From positions 1-37,819 of the IMG/VR virus record IMGVR_UViG_3300025127_004719: a stretch of 37,819 nt of DNA; one strand, given 5' to 3'. This DNA comes from a virus. Both the position numbers and the translations under genes were made by a program. Of this stretch, positions 7,934-15,934 are shown in pieces. How positions within the stretch are numbered: position 1 is the first letter of the stretch; every line of letters starts with the position of its first letter. The notes under the pieces are model-generated. The model had not been told where the DNA came from, ran no database searches, and worked only from the letters and a program-made list of their open reading frames with translations.

Positions 7934-9466
7934 ATGGACAAGAATTTATCTGAAGCATACTCTTCAATTTATAAAGAAGGAACAAAATATGGTCTTACCA
8001 AAGGTACAGGAAAGCCTGGTGGTGCCATGAAAGATTATCTTGACAAGAAAGCGAAGAAGTTAGAGGACGAAGAGAAAAAGAAAAAACCAGAGTATAGAAA
8101 CAACCCTGCATTTGGTGATCCATCACATCATTCAAATGCTAAGAGTAAGAATGAAGAGTTTGTGGCTGAAAGAAGAGGATCTTCACCAGAGCAGTTAACA
8201 AAGAACAGAGAAAAAGCATTTACACCTAAAAAAGCACTTAAAGACACTGGTAATCCCATTCAAAATGCTTGGAATAAGTTTGTTCCTCCTCCAGAGTCAT
8301 CTAATAATCCAAATGTAAGATCAGGAAAAAATAAACCTGGCAAATTGGAAGGTGGTCTTTTGAAAACGATGAATAATACTGCGAAGAACATAAACGCACC
8401 AATTAAAACCACTAGTAAGGTAGTAAAAAAAGGTAAAAAAGTTATCTCAAGTGCAATACAGAAAGTAGATAAACTTAATAAGATGGCTGATAAATTACCT
8501 GGCCAAGTTAAGACTGGTGCTAAAATTGCGTTGGGTACTGGTGCTGCTATCCTTGGAGCAAAAGCTCTTATGGATCGTAGAAAGAAAAAGAAGGAAGAAC
8601 AGATGAGACAAAATAATGAAGGTACGTTCAGAGCCGAGTGGGAAGCATTTAAACTCATTGAAAAGGAAGATTATATCGAGAGATTTGAAAATTGGAAAAA
8701 TGGATTAGTAGAAGAGGGGTATGATGTTTCTAGATGGACAAAAGAAGATCTAGTTGAAACATTTATCAATGAGAATGATCTTTTCTCATCACAAGAATCA
8801 ATTATAGATGCACTTTTTGAAGCAAAAGATAAGAAAGGAAAGGGTAGTGGTAAGAAAGATGCTTGTTATCATAAAGTAAAGTCACGTTACAGTGTTTGGC
8901 CTTCTGCATATGCTTCTGGAGCGTTAGTTAAGTGTCGTAAGAAAGGTGCAAAGAACTGGGGTAACAGTAGTAAGAAAGAAGATTTCTCTGATTGGAGAAG
9001 TGATCTTGGGTTATTAGATGAGAATAAGGATATGTCAGATAAGTTCTATGCTATTGCTAAAAAAAAAGGTGAGCAGAGAAGAAGTTCTCGTGAGTATAGA
9101 AAAGGTGGTAGAAGAGGTGTAGAGAAGAATGAAAGAGCTGCATACAATCTATCACAGGCATCAGTCAGTAGAAATAAGAGTCTAGAAACTCAAGGTGGAC
9201 CACAAACAGGTGGCGGATCAAAACCATTTGGATATGCTAGTGACAAGAAAAACCCTGTCAAGTCTAAGAGTGTAGGTGATACTGGTGCTGAAGGACATCG
9301 TAAGAATAGAGATGAGAAGATCACTACGAAAAAAGATGGAAAGACACCTTTGAAGACTCCTCGTTACAAATTGAGTATGGGTAAAAGGGTAGATCATCAT
9401 AGTTCTAGGAGACAAGAATTAAAAGATCCTAAGAAGAACCCTAAGCATGAGGCAAACAAAAAGTGA
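7934..9466 (+). CDS. Lysine-rich modular protein with DUF5872-like domain
   Basis: 510 residues from the ATG at 7934 (MDKNLSEAYSSIYKEG). An in-frame ATG at 7907 adds nine residues, but the late promoter at 7895-7902 would start RNA inside it. The protein is strongly basic and low in complexity. Features in order: a Lys/Glu-rich N-terminal third; a hydrophobic Gly/Ala segment near residues 194-212 followed by RRKKKKEE; a helical acidic stretch (EDYIERFENWKNGLVEEGYD); a compact block near residues 297-343, KKDACYHKVKSRYSVWPSAY and then SGALVKCRKKGAKNWG, which I recognise as DUF5872-like; then a long Lys/Arg/Gly/Ser tail. The DUF has no known function. Late expression and high charge suggest a DNA-associated or internal head protein, which is inference. 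Confidence 0.8.
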   Translation: MDKNLSEAYSSIYKEGTKYGLTKGTGKPGGAMKDYLDKKAKKLEDEEKKKKPEYRNNPAFGDPSHHSNAKSKNEEFVAERRGSSPEQLTKNREKAFTPKKALKDTGNPIQNAWNKFVPPPESSNNPNVRSGKNKPGKLEGGLLKTMNNTAKNINAPIKTTSKVVKKGKKVISSAIQKVDKLNKMADKLPGQVKTGAKIALGTGAAILGAKALMDRRKKKKEEQMRQNNEGTFRAEWEAFKLIEKEDYIERFENWKNGLVEEGYDVSRWTKEDLVETFINENDLFSSQESIIDALFEAKDKKGKGSGKKDACYHKVKSRYSVWPSAYASGALVKCRKKGAKNWGNSSKKEDFSDWRSDLGLLDENKDMSDKFYAIAKKKGEQRRSSREYRKGGRRGVEKNERAAYNLSQASVSRNKSLETQGGPQTGGGSKPFGYASDKKNPVKSKSVGDTGAEGHRKNRDEKITTKKDGKTPLKTPRYKLSMGKRVDHHSSRRQELKDPKKNPKHEANKK

Positions 9467-9828
9467 AGAATTTTCAAGAGTTTCAAGAGGCCACTCGTCT
9501 CAAGAAAGAGATGGGTTACGACAAAGGTGGAACTAAGAAACCACCATCAACATCTAGGGATACCGTTCTAGATGCAGTGAAGAAGTCCATCACAGACAAG
9601 TATGGCAAGGGTGCTATCATGAGAAGTGGTAGTAATCAACAGAAGAAAGTTAAAGGTCAGAAGACTGACGGTGAAGGTAAGTATCTCAAACAACATAAGG
9701 CAAATCAACAACTCAAGAAAGATGCTAAAGAGATGGGTTACGGTAGTGATACAAAAGGATATGTAGAAACAAGAGCGAGATATGGTAGTAAAGAGAACAT
9801 GAAATCAGGAAGAGGATTAGGTACATGA
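9463..9828 (+). CDS. Small basic protein of unknown function
   Basis: 121 residues, starting with GTG at 9463 that overlaps the TGA of the preceding gene (GTGA), which favours coupled translation. Rich in Lys, Gly, Gln and Ser; two copies of an EMGYDKG/EMGYGSD-like motif occur near residues 16 and 90, hinting at an internal repeat. No signal peptide or membrane segment. It lies between two much larger lysine-rich proteins and shares their composition, so it is probably part of the same late functional set. No family recognised. Confidence 0.7.
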   Translation: MKNFQEFQEATRLKKEMGYDKGGTKKPPSTSRDTVLDAVKKSITDKYGKGAIMRSGSNQQKKVKGQKTDGEGKYLKQHKANQQLKKDAKEMGYGSDTKGYVETRARYGSKENMKSGRGLGT

Positions 9829-9829
9829 C

Positions 9830-12800
9830 ATGCCAGCAGTCTCAAAAAAACAACAAAGGTTCTTCGGAATTATTAGAGCGATTAAAAAGGGTGTTTTCAA
9901 GGGGGAAAAAACGCCTGAGATTCAAAGAGCTGCTTCCAGCATAAGTGATAAGGATTCTAAAAAAATGGCATCAACTAAACATAAAGGATTACCTGAGAAA
10001 ATAAAAGAAGCTGTAAAATCCGAAAAGGGTTTGACTACAGATCAGAAGAAGGAGAGAAGGAATATCAGAGACTATGGTTCAAAAAATGCTGTTCCGTTTC
10101 CAGATATTAATCGCACTGCTGATCATGAAATGAAGAGAGGAGAAAAGAAAAACAAAGGTGAAAAGAAAGATGATAACTGGATGGTTAGTCAAAAAAGAAT
10201 CAAAGAAGATTATGTCAAGGAACTAGAAGATGGTCTAGTTAAATTGGACTACCCCACATATGATGAGGTAGATGAATTGATGAAAAAGATTGCTAAGGAC
10301 AATGGCATTGACACCACTGTTCTACACATGGCATTTAAAACCAAACATCTTATGGTTCCAGATGATTGGGCTAAGAAAAAAATGATGGAACCTGTAGTTA
10401 TCCCCAGAACACCTATGAAATCCGTAGAAGAATGTTGGAAGACTCACAAGAAGGTGGGTATGAAAATGAAAGGAGGTAAACTCGTTAATGATTGCCGTCC
10501 TAAGAATGAAGAGGTAGAATATATTAACGAGAGAGGAAAGTACAGTGCAATAGTGGATGCTGGTGTAAGAGTGGGTGGAAAGAAAGGTGGTAGAGCAGCA
10601 CAGAAGGCAGAGAAAGAAATTAGTAAAGCTGCTCTTAAGAAGGGTGGTGAAGCAGCTGCAAGTGCGAAGAAGGGAAATCCAAAGAAACAAGTAGGAGCTG
10701 GTAAGTTTGAAAAAATAGGTGCATTTACTGGTGGTACTATTGGTGGTGCTGCTGGTATGTTAGTTCCAGATGGTGCTCCTATATTAGTACCAGCGGGTGA
10801 AATTGCTGGTGGTTATGTTGGTTCTAAAATCGGTGGTAAGATTGGTAGACAACTTGATAAAATCACTACTCCTAGTAGTAAAATGAGAAAAACTGATGAT
10901 AAGAAAGCAGGGCGTAAGACTTCAAAATATCAAAAAGAGGAAGTCATAAATGAAATAAGTAAAGAGAATCCTACTAGAATTAAAAAAGAAAATCCTTATT
11001 CAGTAAAAAATAAACTCAAGATGGCAATTAGATCTGTATCCGAAAGGAATAGATTTAAGGCTGGTGCTGTCAAAGAAAGCACTCAAGATGAGACAATGGC
11101 AGCATCGGAAAAAACTGTCCAACAAAATGTACAGGCAAATAAGTTTAAAAAACAGAAACCAGTCTCCAGAGAAACTATAAAAAGAATGAACAAACCAGAG
11201 GGTCAATTCAATTCTTTTGAACCAGACATGAGCATGGTAGAGGGTTCTCTTCGTGATTGGTTCAAAGGTTCTAAATCCAAAGACGGAAAAGGTGGTTGGG
11301 TCAACGTGGTCACAGGTGGAACTTGTGCAAGTGATGAGCCAGGTGAGGGTACTCCTAAGTGTGTATCATCATCAAAACGTGCAAGTATGAGTAAGTCTGA
11401 AAGACAGTCTGCAGCAAGAAGAAAGAAGGCAGCAGATCCTAATCAACAGTCCAAGTCAGGTGCAGCAAAACCTACATATGTTAGTACAGATAAGAAAAAA
11501 GCAGTGAAAGAAGATTTTCTATCAATCGTCTTAGAAATGTCAGACTCTAAGATGCAGAGACAATCTGATGAGAACTTAGATGCACTACAGAAAAAGTTTA
11601 CTGACATGAGTAAGGATGGTTCTCCATCTAACAAGTTCATGTTGAATAGAATTCAGAGAGAACAGAAGAGGAGATTGGCACAGAAACAAAAAGAAGCTAA
11701 GAGAATGTCGGCTCAAAATAATAATCCTAAAGGAGCACAGGTTATAGAAGATTTTATGCCTGAGATCGCAGAAGATTGTTGGGATGGATATGAGAAGAAA
11801 GGTATGAAGACCATGTTTGGTAAGAGATATCCAAACTGTGTGAAGAAAAAGAAGACTCGTAAAGAAGCAGTTGAATATACAGGCCCCAATAAAGAAGACA
11901 GAAAGCAAATCAAAAAAATGGATGACCCTAGTTATGCTAAGAAGTTAGCAGACTATGAAAAGAATATGGATCCTAAGAAACGTCAGGAACTTAAGGATAA
12001 AGCAACTAAGGGTATGAAGTTTACTCGTGAAGATTATTATAGAGGACAGGGTGAAAAGAATGTAGAGAGAACTAAAAAATATATGAAGAGCAAAGGACAG
12101 GAGGGAGCTCCTGGCTTAAATGCAATGAAAGCTAGACAAGAAGATCATAAAGCAAGAAGAGGTGTCAAGAAAACTAAGAGAGATGAGTACGGTGATCCAG
12201 TAGGTGGCCCAAAAATTTCTAAGAAAGAAAAAGAAAAGAACCTCAAAAAGAATACACCTGATGAACAACATACTACCACAACATCAGAAGCAGTAAATCC
12301 AGCACAACAGGCAGCAATCGCTATCGCAAAGAGAGAAAAGAAAGAACGTGATATGGTTGCGAAAAAAATGAGGAAAGAAGATGTTAAGATGTCTCGTAAG
12401 GCATATAATAAACTTCATAAAGATTTTAAGAGTGATGATCCTAAGAATCCTAGAACTACAAAGTATGTTCCAGGCAAGGGAACTGTATCGATGCCTGTAA
12501 CTTTTACTGATAATTATGAACCTGACATGAGTTTGGTAGAAGGAACACCAGCATGGCAGAGAAAGGCAGGCAAAAGTGAGTCAGGTGGACTTAATGCAAA
12601 AGGTGTTGCATCATATCGTGCTGCAAACCCAGGCTCAAAACTTAAGACTGCGGTTACAACAAAACCATCTAAGTTGAAGAAAGGATCTAAGGCAGCGAAG
12701 AGAAGAAAGTCATTCTGTAAGAGAATGAAAGGTATGAAAAAGAAACTTACCTCAGCTAAGACTGCAAGAGATCCAGATTCAAGGATCAATAAGTCACTTC

Positions 12801-13252
12801 GTAAGTGGAACTGTTCTTTTGAACCTGAGAATGGTGAAATTCTTAGTGAGACTATGCTCTCAACAATCAAGAGAAAGGTATCTGTATTAGGTGGTGGATC
12901 AAATAAGAAGCCAGCTCCTAAGACAACAGGTAGAGATGCTGGTGCGATTGCAAAGAAGATTTTACAACAGAAACAACATAACAAGTATGTAAACTTCTTA
13001 CCTATGGATGAGGAAAAGAAGAAGTGTGGTGAGGGAGAATATTATTGTAATGATGACAAAAAGTGTAAACCTATTCCCAAAGGATATAAAATAGGTTATG
13101 GTGGGTATCTAAAACCAGAAAACAAAGAAGATGAATCTAATGGTAAAAAAGGCGGTTCTAATGGCAATGGGAACGGTAATGGTGGCAATGGGAACGGTCA
13201 TGGTGGTAACGGCAACGGTGGAAATGGTGGAGGAAACGGCGGCGGAGAATAG
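9830..13252 (+). CDS. Giant lysine-rich mosaic protein with several small DUF modules
   Basis: 1140 residues. Modules in order: residues 1-62 match DUF3008 (MPAVSKKQQRFFGIIRA ... TKHKGLPEKIKEA); near 202 a Cys motif ECWKTHKKVGMKMKGGK; near 297-343 a glycine-zipper hydrophobic segment (GGTIGGAAGMLVP ... GSKIGGKIG); near 464 EPDMSMVEG; near 488-555 GGWVNVVTGGTCASDEPGEG and a Lys/Ser tail; near 650 a second Cys motif CWDGYEKKGMKTMFGKRYPN; near 898 EPDMSLVEG again; near 920-997 GLNAKGVASYRAANPGSKLK and a basic block (DUF6321-like); near 1062 CGEGEYYCNDDKKCKPIPKG; and a Gly/Asn tail. Such modules are shuffled among marine phage proteins. No enzyme motif. A virion-internal or DNA-binding role is only inferred from charge and late context. 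Confidence 0.8.
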   Translation: MPAVSKKQQRFFGIIRAIKKGVFKGEKTPEIQRAASSISDKDSKKMASTKHKGLPEKIKEAVKSEKGLTTDQKKERRNIRDYGSKNAVPFPDINRTADHEMKRGEKKNKGEKKDDNWMVSQKRIKEDYVKELEDGLVKLDYPTYDEVDELMKKIAKDNGIDTTVLHMAFKTKHLMVPDDWAKKKMMEPVVIPRTPMKSVEECWKTHKKVGMKMKGGKLVNDCRPKNEEVEYINERGKYSAIVDAGVRVGGKKGGRAAQKAEKEISKAALKKGGEAAASAKKGNPKKQVGAGKFEKIGAFTGGTIGGAAGMLVPDGAPILVPAGEIAGGYVGSKIGGKIGRQLDKITTPSSKMRKTDDKKAGRKTSKYQKEEVINEISKENPTRIKKENPYSVKNKLKMAIRSVSERNRFKAGAVKESTQDETMAASEKTVQQNVQANKFKKQKPVSRETIKRMNKPEGQFNSFEPDMSMVEGSLRDWFKGSKSKDGKGGWVNVVTGGTCASDEPGEGTPKCVSSSKRASMSKSERQSAARRKKAADPNQQSKSGAAKPTYVSTDKKKAVKEDFLSIVLEMSDSKMQRQSDENLDALQKKFTDMSKDGSPSNKFMLNRIQREQKRRLAQKQKEAKRMSAQNNNPKGAQVIEDFMPEIAEDCWDGYEKKGMKTMFGKRYPNCVKKKKTRKEAVEYTGPNKEDRKQIKKMDDPSYAKKLADYEKNMDPKKRQELKDKATKGMKFTREDYYRGQGEKNVERTKKYMKSKGQEGAPGLNAMKARQEDHKARRGVKKTKRDEYGDPVGGPKISKKEKEKNLKKNTPDEQHTTTTSEAVNPAQQAAIAIAKREKKERDMVAKKMRKEDVKMSRKAYNKLHKDFKSDDPKNPRTTKYVPGKGTVSMPVTFTDNYEPDMSLVEGTPAWQRKAGKSESGGLNAKGVASYRAANPGSKLKTAVTTKPSKLKKGSKAAKRRKSFCKRMKGMKKKLTSAKTARDPDSRINKSLRKWNCSFEPENGEILSETMLSTIKRKVSVLGGGSNKKPAPKTTGRDAGAIAKKILQQKQHNKYVNFLPMDEEKKKCGEGEYYCNDDKKCKPIPKGYKIGYGGYLKPENKEDESNGKKGGSNGNGNGNGGNGNGHGGNGNGGNGGGNGGGE
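13159..13249 (+). repeat. Asn-Gly coding repeat at the C-terminus of the 1140-aa protein
   Basis: Short units such as GGCAATGGGAACGGT and GGTGGTAACGGC are repeated with small changes, encoding (N-G/G-G-N-G)n. It is a low-complexity, probably disordered tail and likely prone to length change by slippage or recombination. Confidence 0.8.
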
Positions 13253-13253
13253 G

Positions 13254-13282
13254 TTGACAAGATAAGTAATTAACATTATAAT
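13254..13282 (+). promoter_or_regulatory. Perfect sigma-70-type early promoter, predicted leaderless
   Basis: TTGACA at 13254-13259 and TATAAT at 13277-13282 are separated by exactly 17 bases, full consensus for the host primary sigma factor. Only six bases separate TATAAT from the ATG at 13289, so transcription should start on or next to the start codon. Confidence 0.85.
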
Positions 13283-13288
13283 CACATT

Positions 13289-13978
13289 ATGAAATATATT
13301 TTTGACGTTGATGGGACTCTCACTCCCAGCAGAAAGAAAATTGATCCAGACTTTCTAATATTCTTTAACAGTTTTGCTCTTGCAAACGAGGTCTATCTCG
13401 TCACAGGAAGCGATAGGGATAAGACTATAGAACAAATCACACACCTTCTCTATTGTAATTGTAAGAGGGTGTATAATTGTGCTGGCAATGATGTATATGA
13501 AGGCGACATTTCCATCTATACTAATCCTTGGACACTGCCACTAGATGCAAGAGAACATCTAAATGAGGAATTACTTGAAAGTACTTTCCCTGTCAGAACA
13601 GGAACTCACATAGAGGAAAGGCCAGGTTGTGTAAATTTTAGTATTGTTGGTAGAGGTGCCAATCAGACAGAAAGATTAGTGTATAGTGATTGGGATACTA
13701 TAAAAGAAGAGAGGAAAGGAATAGCAGAGAGATTCAATAAAAAGTTTCCTGATTTACAAGCCTTTGTTGGTGGTATAACAGGCGTAGATATATCAAGTAA
13801 AGGAAGTGATAAGAGTCAGATCATCAGAGACTTTATGGACGGTGATGTAGTGTTCTTTGGAGACAGGTTAGATCCACATGGGAATGACAGACCACTAGCA
13901 GATGCGATTGAGAAAAATAAATTAGGTACGGTAGTAGAAGTCTTAGGTTGGGAAGATACTTGGAAAAAACTAACATGA
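13289..13978 (+). CDS. HAD-superfamily hydrolase, phosphomannomutase-like
   Basis: 229 residues. The N-terminus MKYIFDVDGTLTPSRKK holds the HAD nucleophile motif DxDGT (Asp6, Asp8). Later LVTGSDRDKT is the Ser/Thr motif II, SSKGSDKSQI supplies the Lys, and VVFFGDRLDPHGNDRP is the acidic motif IV. The GDR-x-P-x-GND ending closely resembles alpha-phosphomannomutases of the eukaryotic type (HAD IIB), which convert mannose-6-phosphate and mannose-1-phosphate. That would feed GDP-mannose to the downstream cassette, where a GDP-mannose 3,5-epimerase homologue is encoded. No alternative start exists before the DxD motif, so the ATG at 13289 is firm even though the promoter leaves no leader. HAD membership is secure; the exact substrate is inferred. 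Confidence 0.8.
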   Translation: MKYIFDVDGTLTPSRKKIDPDFLIFFNSFALANEVYLVTGSDRDKTIEQITHLLYCNCKRVYNCAGNDVYEGDISIYTNPWTLPLDAREHLNEELLESTFPVRTGTHIEERPGCVNFSIVGRGANQTERLVYSDWDTIKEERKGIAERFNKKFPDLQAFVGGITGVDISSKGSDKSQIIRDFMDGDVVFFGDRLDPHGNDRPLADAIEKNKLGTVVEVLGWEDTWKKLT

Positions 13979-14448
13979 ACGAAGTCCAGTTTATAAAACA
14001 TAGAATCTTTAGAGAGACAGACGCTGTTGTATTCTATGATATATCTGTTGAGGAATCTAACGCAGCAGACCTAGTAATCCATGAGGGATCTGCCACCTCA
14101 CCACCAGATGATTGTGTAGGTGCAAAGTCATTTTATATTCACAGTTTTCAAGACGATTATAATAGAGTGGTTCAAGGGTCAAGGACATTTGAATTAGTAA
14201 ATCTACAATGGAAGTATCCATATCATCTTGTCAATCTTACCAGACAGAGTGGCGCTCTACTGATACCTCGTGGTACATTTCACAGATCACAATCAGGAGA
14301 GGAGGGTTCTATCGTAATCAACCAAGCAAAAAGGTATGATGGATTCGATGCCAGTGCTGAGTTCTATCCTGTATCTGCATCTGAAAACAGAGATCTATAC
14401 AACGTTTTGAGGAATGAAAAACCTGTTATACATAGTGTAAAGATATGA
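13975..14448 (+). CDS. Cupin-like protein
   Basis: 157 residues from the ATG at 13975, which overlaps the TGA of the HAD gene (ATGA). The centre and C-terminal half carry beta strands with GALLIPRGTFHRSQSGEEGS, a typical second cupin motif in which the Pro-Arg-Gly turn is followed by a metal-binding His. No clear first cupin motif with two His is visible, so metal binding may be partial. Cupins in sugar clusters often act as isomerases or epimerases on nucleotide sugars, and the HAD neighbour fits this, but the substrate cannot be read from the sequence. Cytoplasmic: no signal peptide. Confidence 0.65.
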   Translation: MNEVQFIKHRIFRETDAVVFYDISVEESNAADLVIHEGSATSPPDDCVGAKSFYIHSFQDDYNRVVQGSRTFELVNLQWKYPYHLVNLTRQSGALLIPRGTFHRSQSGEEGSIVINQAKRYDGFDASAEFYPVSASENRDLYNVLRNEKPVIHSVKI

Positions 14449-14458
14449 AAATCATGAA

Positions 14459-14893
14459 ATGGTTGAAGGAGGAGTTTACGAAAACCCCTGGCTATATGAG
14501 GGTAAACCTTTTACTTCTGACGACATTGGCGATTTCTTCGGTTACGTCTACCTCATTACTAATAAGACAACAGGTAAGAAGTACATCGGCAGAAAGTACT
14601 TTGTACAGAAACGCAAGCCTAAGGGAGGCAAGAGAAGAGTCACTAGCGAATCAGATTGGAAGAAGTATTATGGATCGTCCCCCGAACTCAAAGCCGACGT
14701 ATCCGCCTACGGAAAGGATAATTTTTCCAGAGAGATCTTGTCACTCCATACTACTTTGGGGAAAACCAACTATGAAGAGACCAGACAACTGTTTAGCCAT
14801 GATGTCTTAACGGAGTCTCTTGACAATGGAGAACCAGCATATTATAATAGCAACATTTTAGGAAGATATTACAGGAAGGATTATTTTGAATAG
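14459..14893 (+). CDS. GIY-YIG-type endonuclease, Seg-like
   Basis: 144 residues. FGYVYLITNKTTGKKYIGRKYF is the GIY-YIG signature in variant form (GYVY ... YIG-R-K), followed by SDWKKYYGSS, then YGKDNFSREILSL with further conserved residues, and NSNILGRYYRKDYF at the end. The arrangement fits the small T4-like phage family related to Seg homing endonucleases. The gene starts 11 bases after the stop of the previous one, at ATG 14459. It may be a free-standing homing or host-DNA nuclease, or a repurposed enzyme. A consensus promoter for the next gene lies inside its 3' end. Family assignment good; biological role unknown. Confidence 0.8.
   Translation: MVEGGVYENPWLYEGKPFTSDDIGDFFGYVYLITNKTTGKKYIGRKYFVQKRKPKGGKRRVTSESDWKKYYGSSPELKADVSAYGKDNFSREILSLHTTLGKTNYEETRQLFSHDVLTESLDNGEPAYYNSNILGRYYRKDYFE
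14820..14848 (+). promoter_or_regulatory. Perfect sigma-70-type promoter inside the GIY-YIG gene
   Basis: TTGACA at 14820-14825 and TATAAT at 14843-14848 are 17 bases apart. It would start RNA near 14855, about 30 bases before the TTG start at 14886, so the cupin-like gene and those after it can be transcribed independently. Confidence 0.75.
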
Positions 14894-15467
14894 TTATCCA
14901 ACGTGGCAACAACCACCAGTTCCTGACTTCATGCCTTATCTTGAGGGTGCAGCTCAGATTATAAAAGATCATGAAATTACTTTAGATGAAGATGGGATAT
15001 TAGATTTACTACAGATAAAATATAGATGGCCAGAACCAGCATTGGAAGTTATAAATCAATGTCAAAAAAAATCTAATGGATTTTTTGATTCTAGAGGTTA
15101 CATTTATTATGATAGGTGGAAGAGATTATATGATCTCGGATTCACTAGTCTCTTGAGTAACATAATGGATCTTACCTCAGAACTTAGATCTCTTGACGAT
15201 AAATTATATGAATACAAAGGATCAGAAACCAATGCTAACATGTATCTGAGTGCTGGCACTACAAAACATAGAGCCAGTTTTGATCCACACAATCATGATT
15301 ACCATGTTATAGTGAAACCAATTTATGGCACTTGTATATGGATCATCAATGGAAAATCTCAAGAGGTAGATCCATCTGATGTTTTAATCATACCAGCTGG
15401 AACCATGCACTCTGTTGCAGAAAATAAAGAACCTCGACTATCCCTTACAATGAATCTCAGTGGATGA
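14886..15467 (+). CDS. Cupin / JmjC-like protein with HxH metal motif
   Basis: 193 residues starting with TTG at 14886. The start is supported by a strong Shine-Dalgarno AGGAAGGA seven bases upstream, and it overlaps the stop of the nuclease gene. The N-terminal half is helical. The C-terminal half holds FDPHNHDYHVIVKPIYG and later VLIIPAGTMHSVAE, matching the two cupin motifs with likely metal ligands His, His and the later His. This fold includes oxygenases, isomerases and sugar-modifying enzymes; the long helical N-terminal region is not typical of sugar isomerases. The overlapping GTG of the next gene suggests coupled expression. Substrate unknown. Confidence 0.65.
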   Translation: MNSYPTWQQPPVPDFMPYLEGAAQIIKDHEITLDEDGILDLLQIKYRWPEPALEVINQCQKKSNGFFDSRGYIYYDRWKRLYDLGFTSLLSNIMDLTSELRSLDDKLYEYKGSETNANMYLSAGTTKHRASFDPHNHDYHVIVKPIYGTCIWIINGKSQEVDPSDVLIIPAGTMHSVAENKEPRLSLTMNLSG

Positions 15468-15873
15468 TTACATAAACTACATGATCAAACTTGGTGCTGA
15501 TAGGATTCCTCATCTCCATGATGATCTATTGTCTCACTCTATAAGAGTTTCTGGTTTACTATACAACTATGGTAGACCTATGGATGAGGTTAAAGCAGGC
15601 CTTTTCCATTCGATATATGGTAATGAATTTCAAATGTACAAAATTAATGTATCAAGAGAAGAAATTCAAAGTGTGATAGGAGAACGTTCTGAACACATAG
15701 TAAACCTATTCAATACTTTAATTGATAGAGTTGATACTATACTTTATGCCAGAGGTTTAGATGAACCAGACAAGACAACTCTTAGGTGGTTGGAGTATTG
15801 TAATATCAAAGACCACGATCCAGAAGCGGATATATTAAAAGAGTTTGAACTATTGTTAAAGGTTGACGGATAA
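15460..15873 (+). CDS. HD-like domain protein (DUF6817-like)
   Basis: 137 residues from GTG at 15460, which overlaps the previous stop; an ATG at 15481 is a possible alternative start. Early residues include ADRIPHLHDDLLSHSIRVSGLL, then AGLFHSIYGNEF, an arrangement of His and Asp residues typical of metal-binding HD-type domains and close to what I recall as DUF6817. Members are often next to oxygenases or glycan genes, with no established reaction. The C-terminal part is helical with an acidic end. It is the last gene before the promoter of the peroxiredoxin-like gene. Fold assignment moderate; function not known. Confidence 0.65.
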   Translation: MDDYINYMIKLGADRIPHLHDDLLSHSIRVSGLLYNYGRPMDEVKAGLFHSIYGNEFQMYKINVSREEIQSVIGERSEHIVNLFNTLIDRVDTILYARGLDEPDKTTLRWLEYCNIKDHDPEADILKEFELLLKVDG

Positions 15874-15891
15874 CCGAAAATGTCTTATAAT
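15863..15891 (+). promoter_or_regulatory. Sigma-70-type early promoter TTGACG-17-TATAAT
   Basis: The -35 element TTGACG (15863-15868) overlaps the last codons of the upstream gene. The -10 TATAAT (15886-15891) is 17 bases further on. Transcription would start near 15898, giving a leader of about 37 bases before the ATG at 15935. Confidence 0.8.
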
Positions 15892-15934
15892 ATACTGGCA
15901 TACATAATATACATGAAAGTTATTTTTTAAAGAA

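Noticed and set aside
8260-8658. Minus-strand hydrophobic open frame opposite the 510-aa protein
   Set aside because: Runs of Phe/Leu arise from reading lysine-rich codons backwards; no ribosome site or neighbours support it. The same applies to similar minus frames at 10322-10690 and 12514-12984.
14445-14810. Open frame starting on the stop of the 13975 gene and overlapping the GIY-YIG gene in another frame
   Set aside because: It has a neat ATGA start but its protein is low in recognisable features, and the overlapping frame at 14459 has a clear nuclease signature along its whole length.
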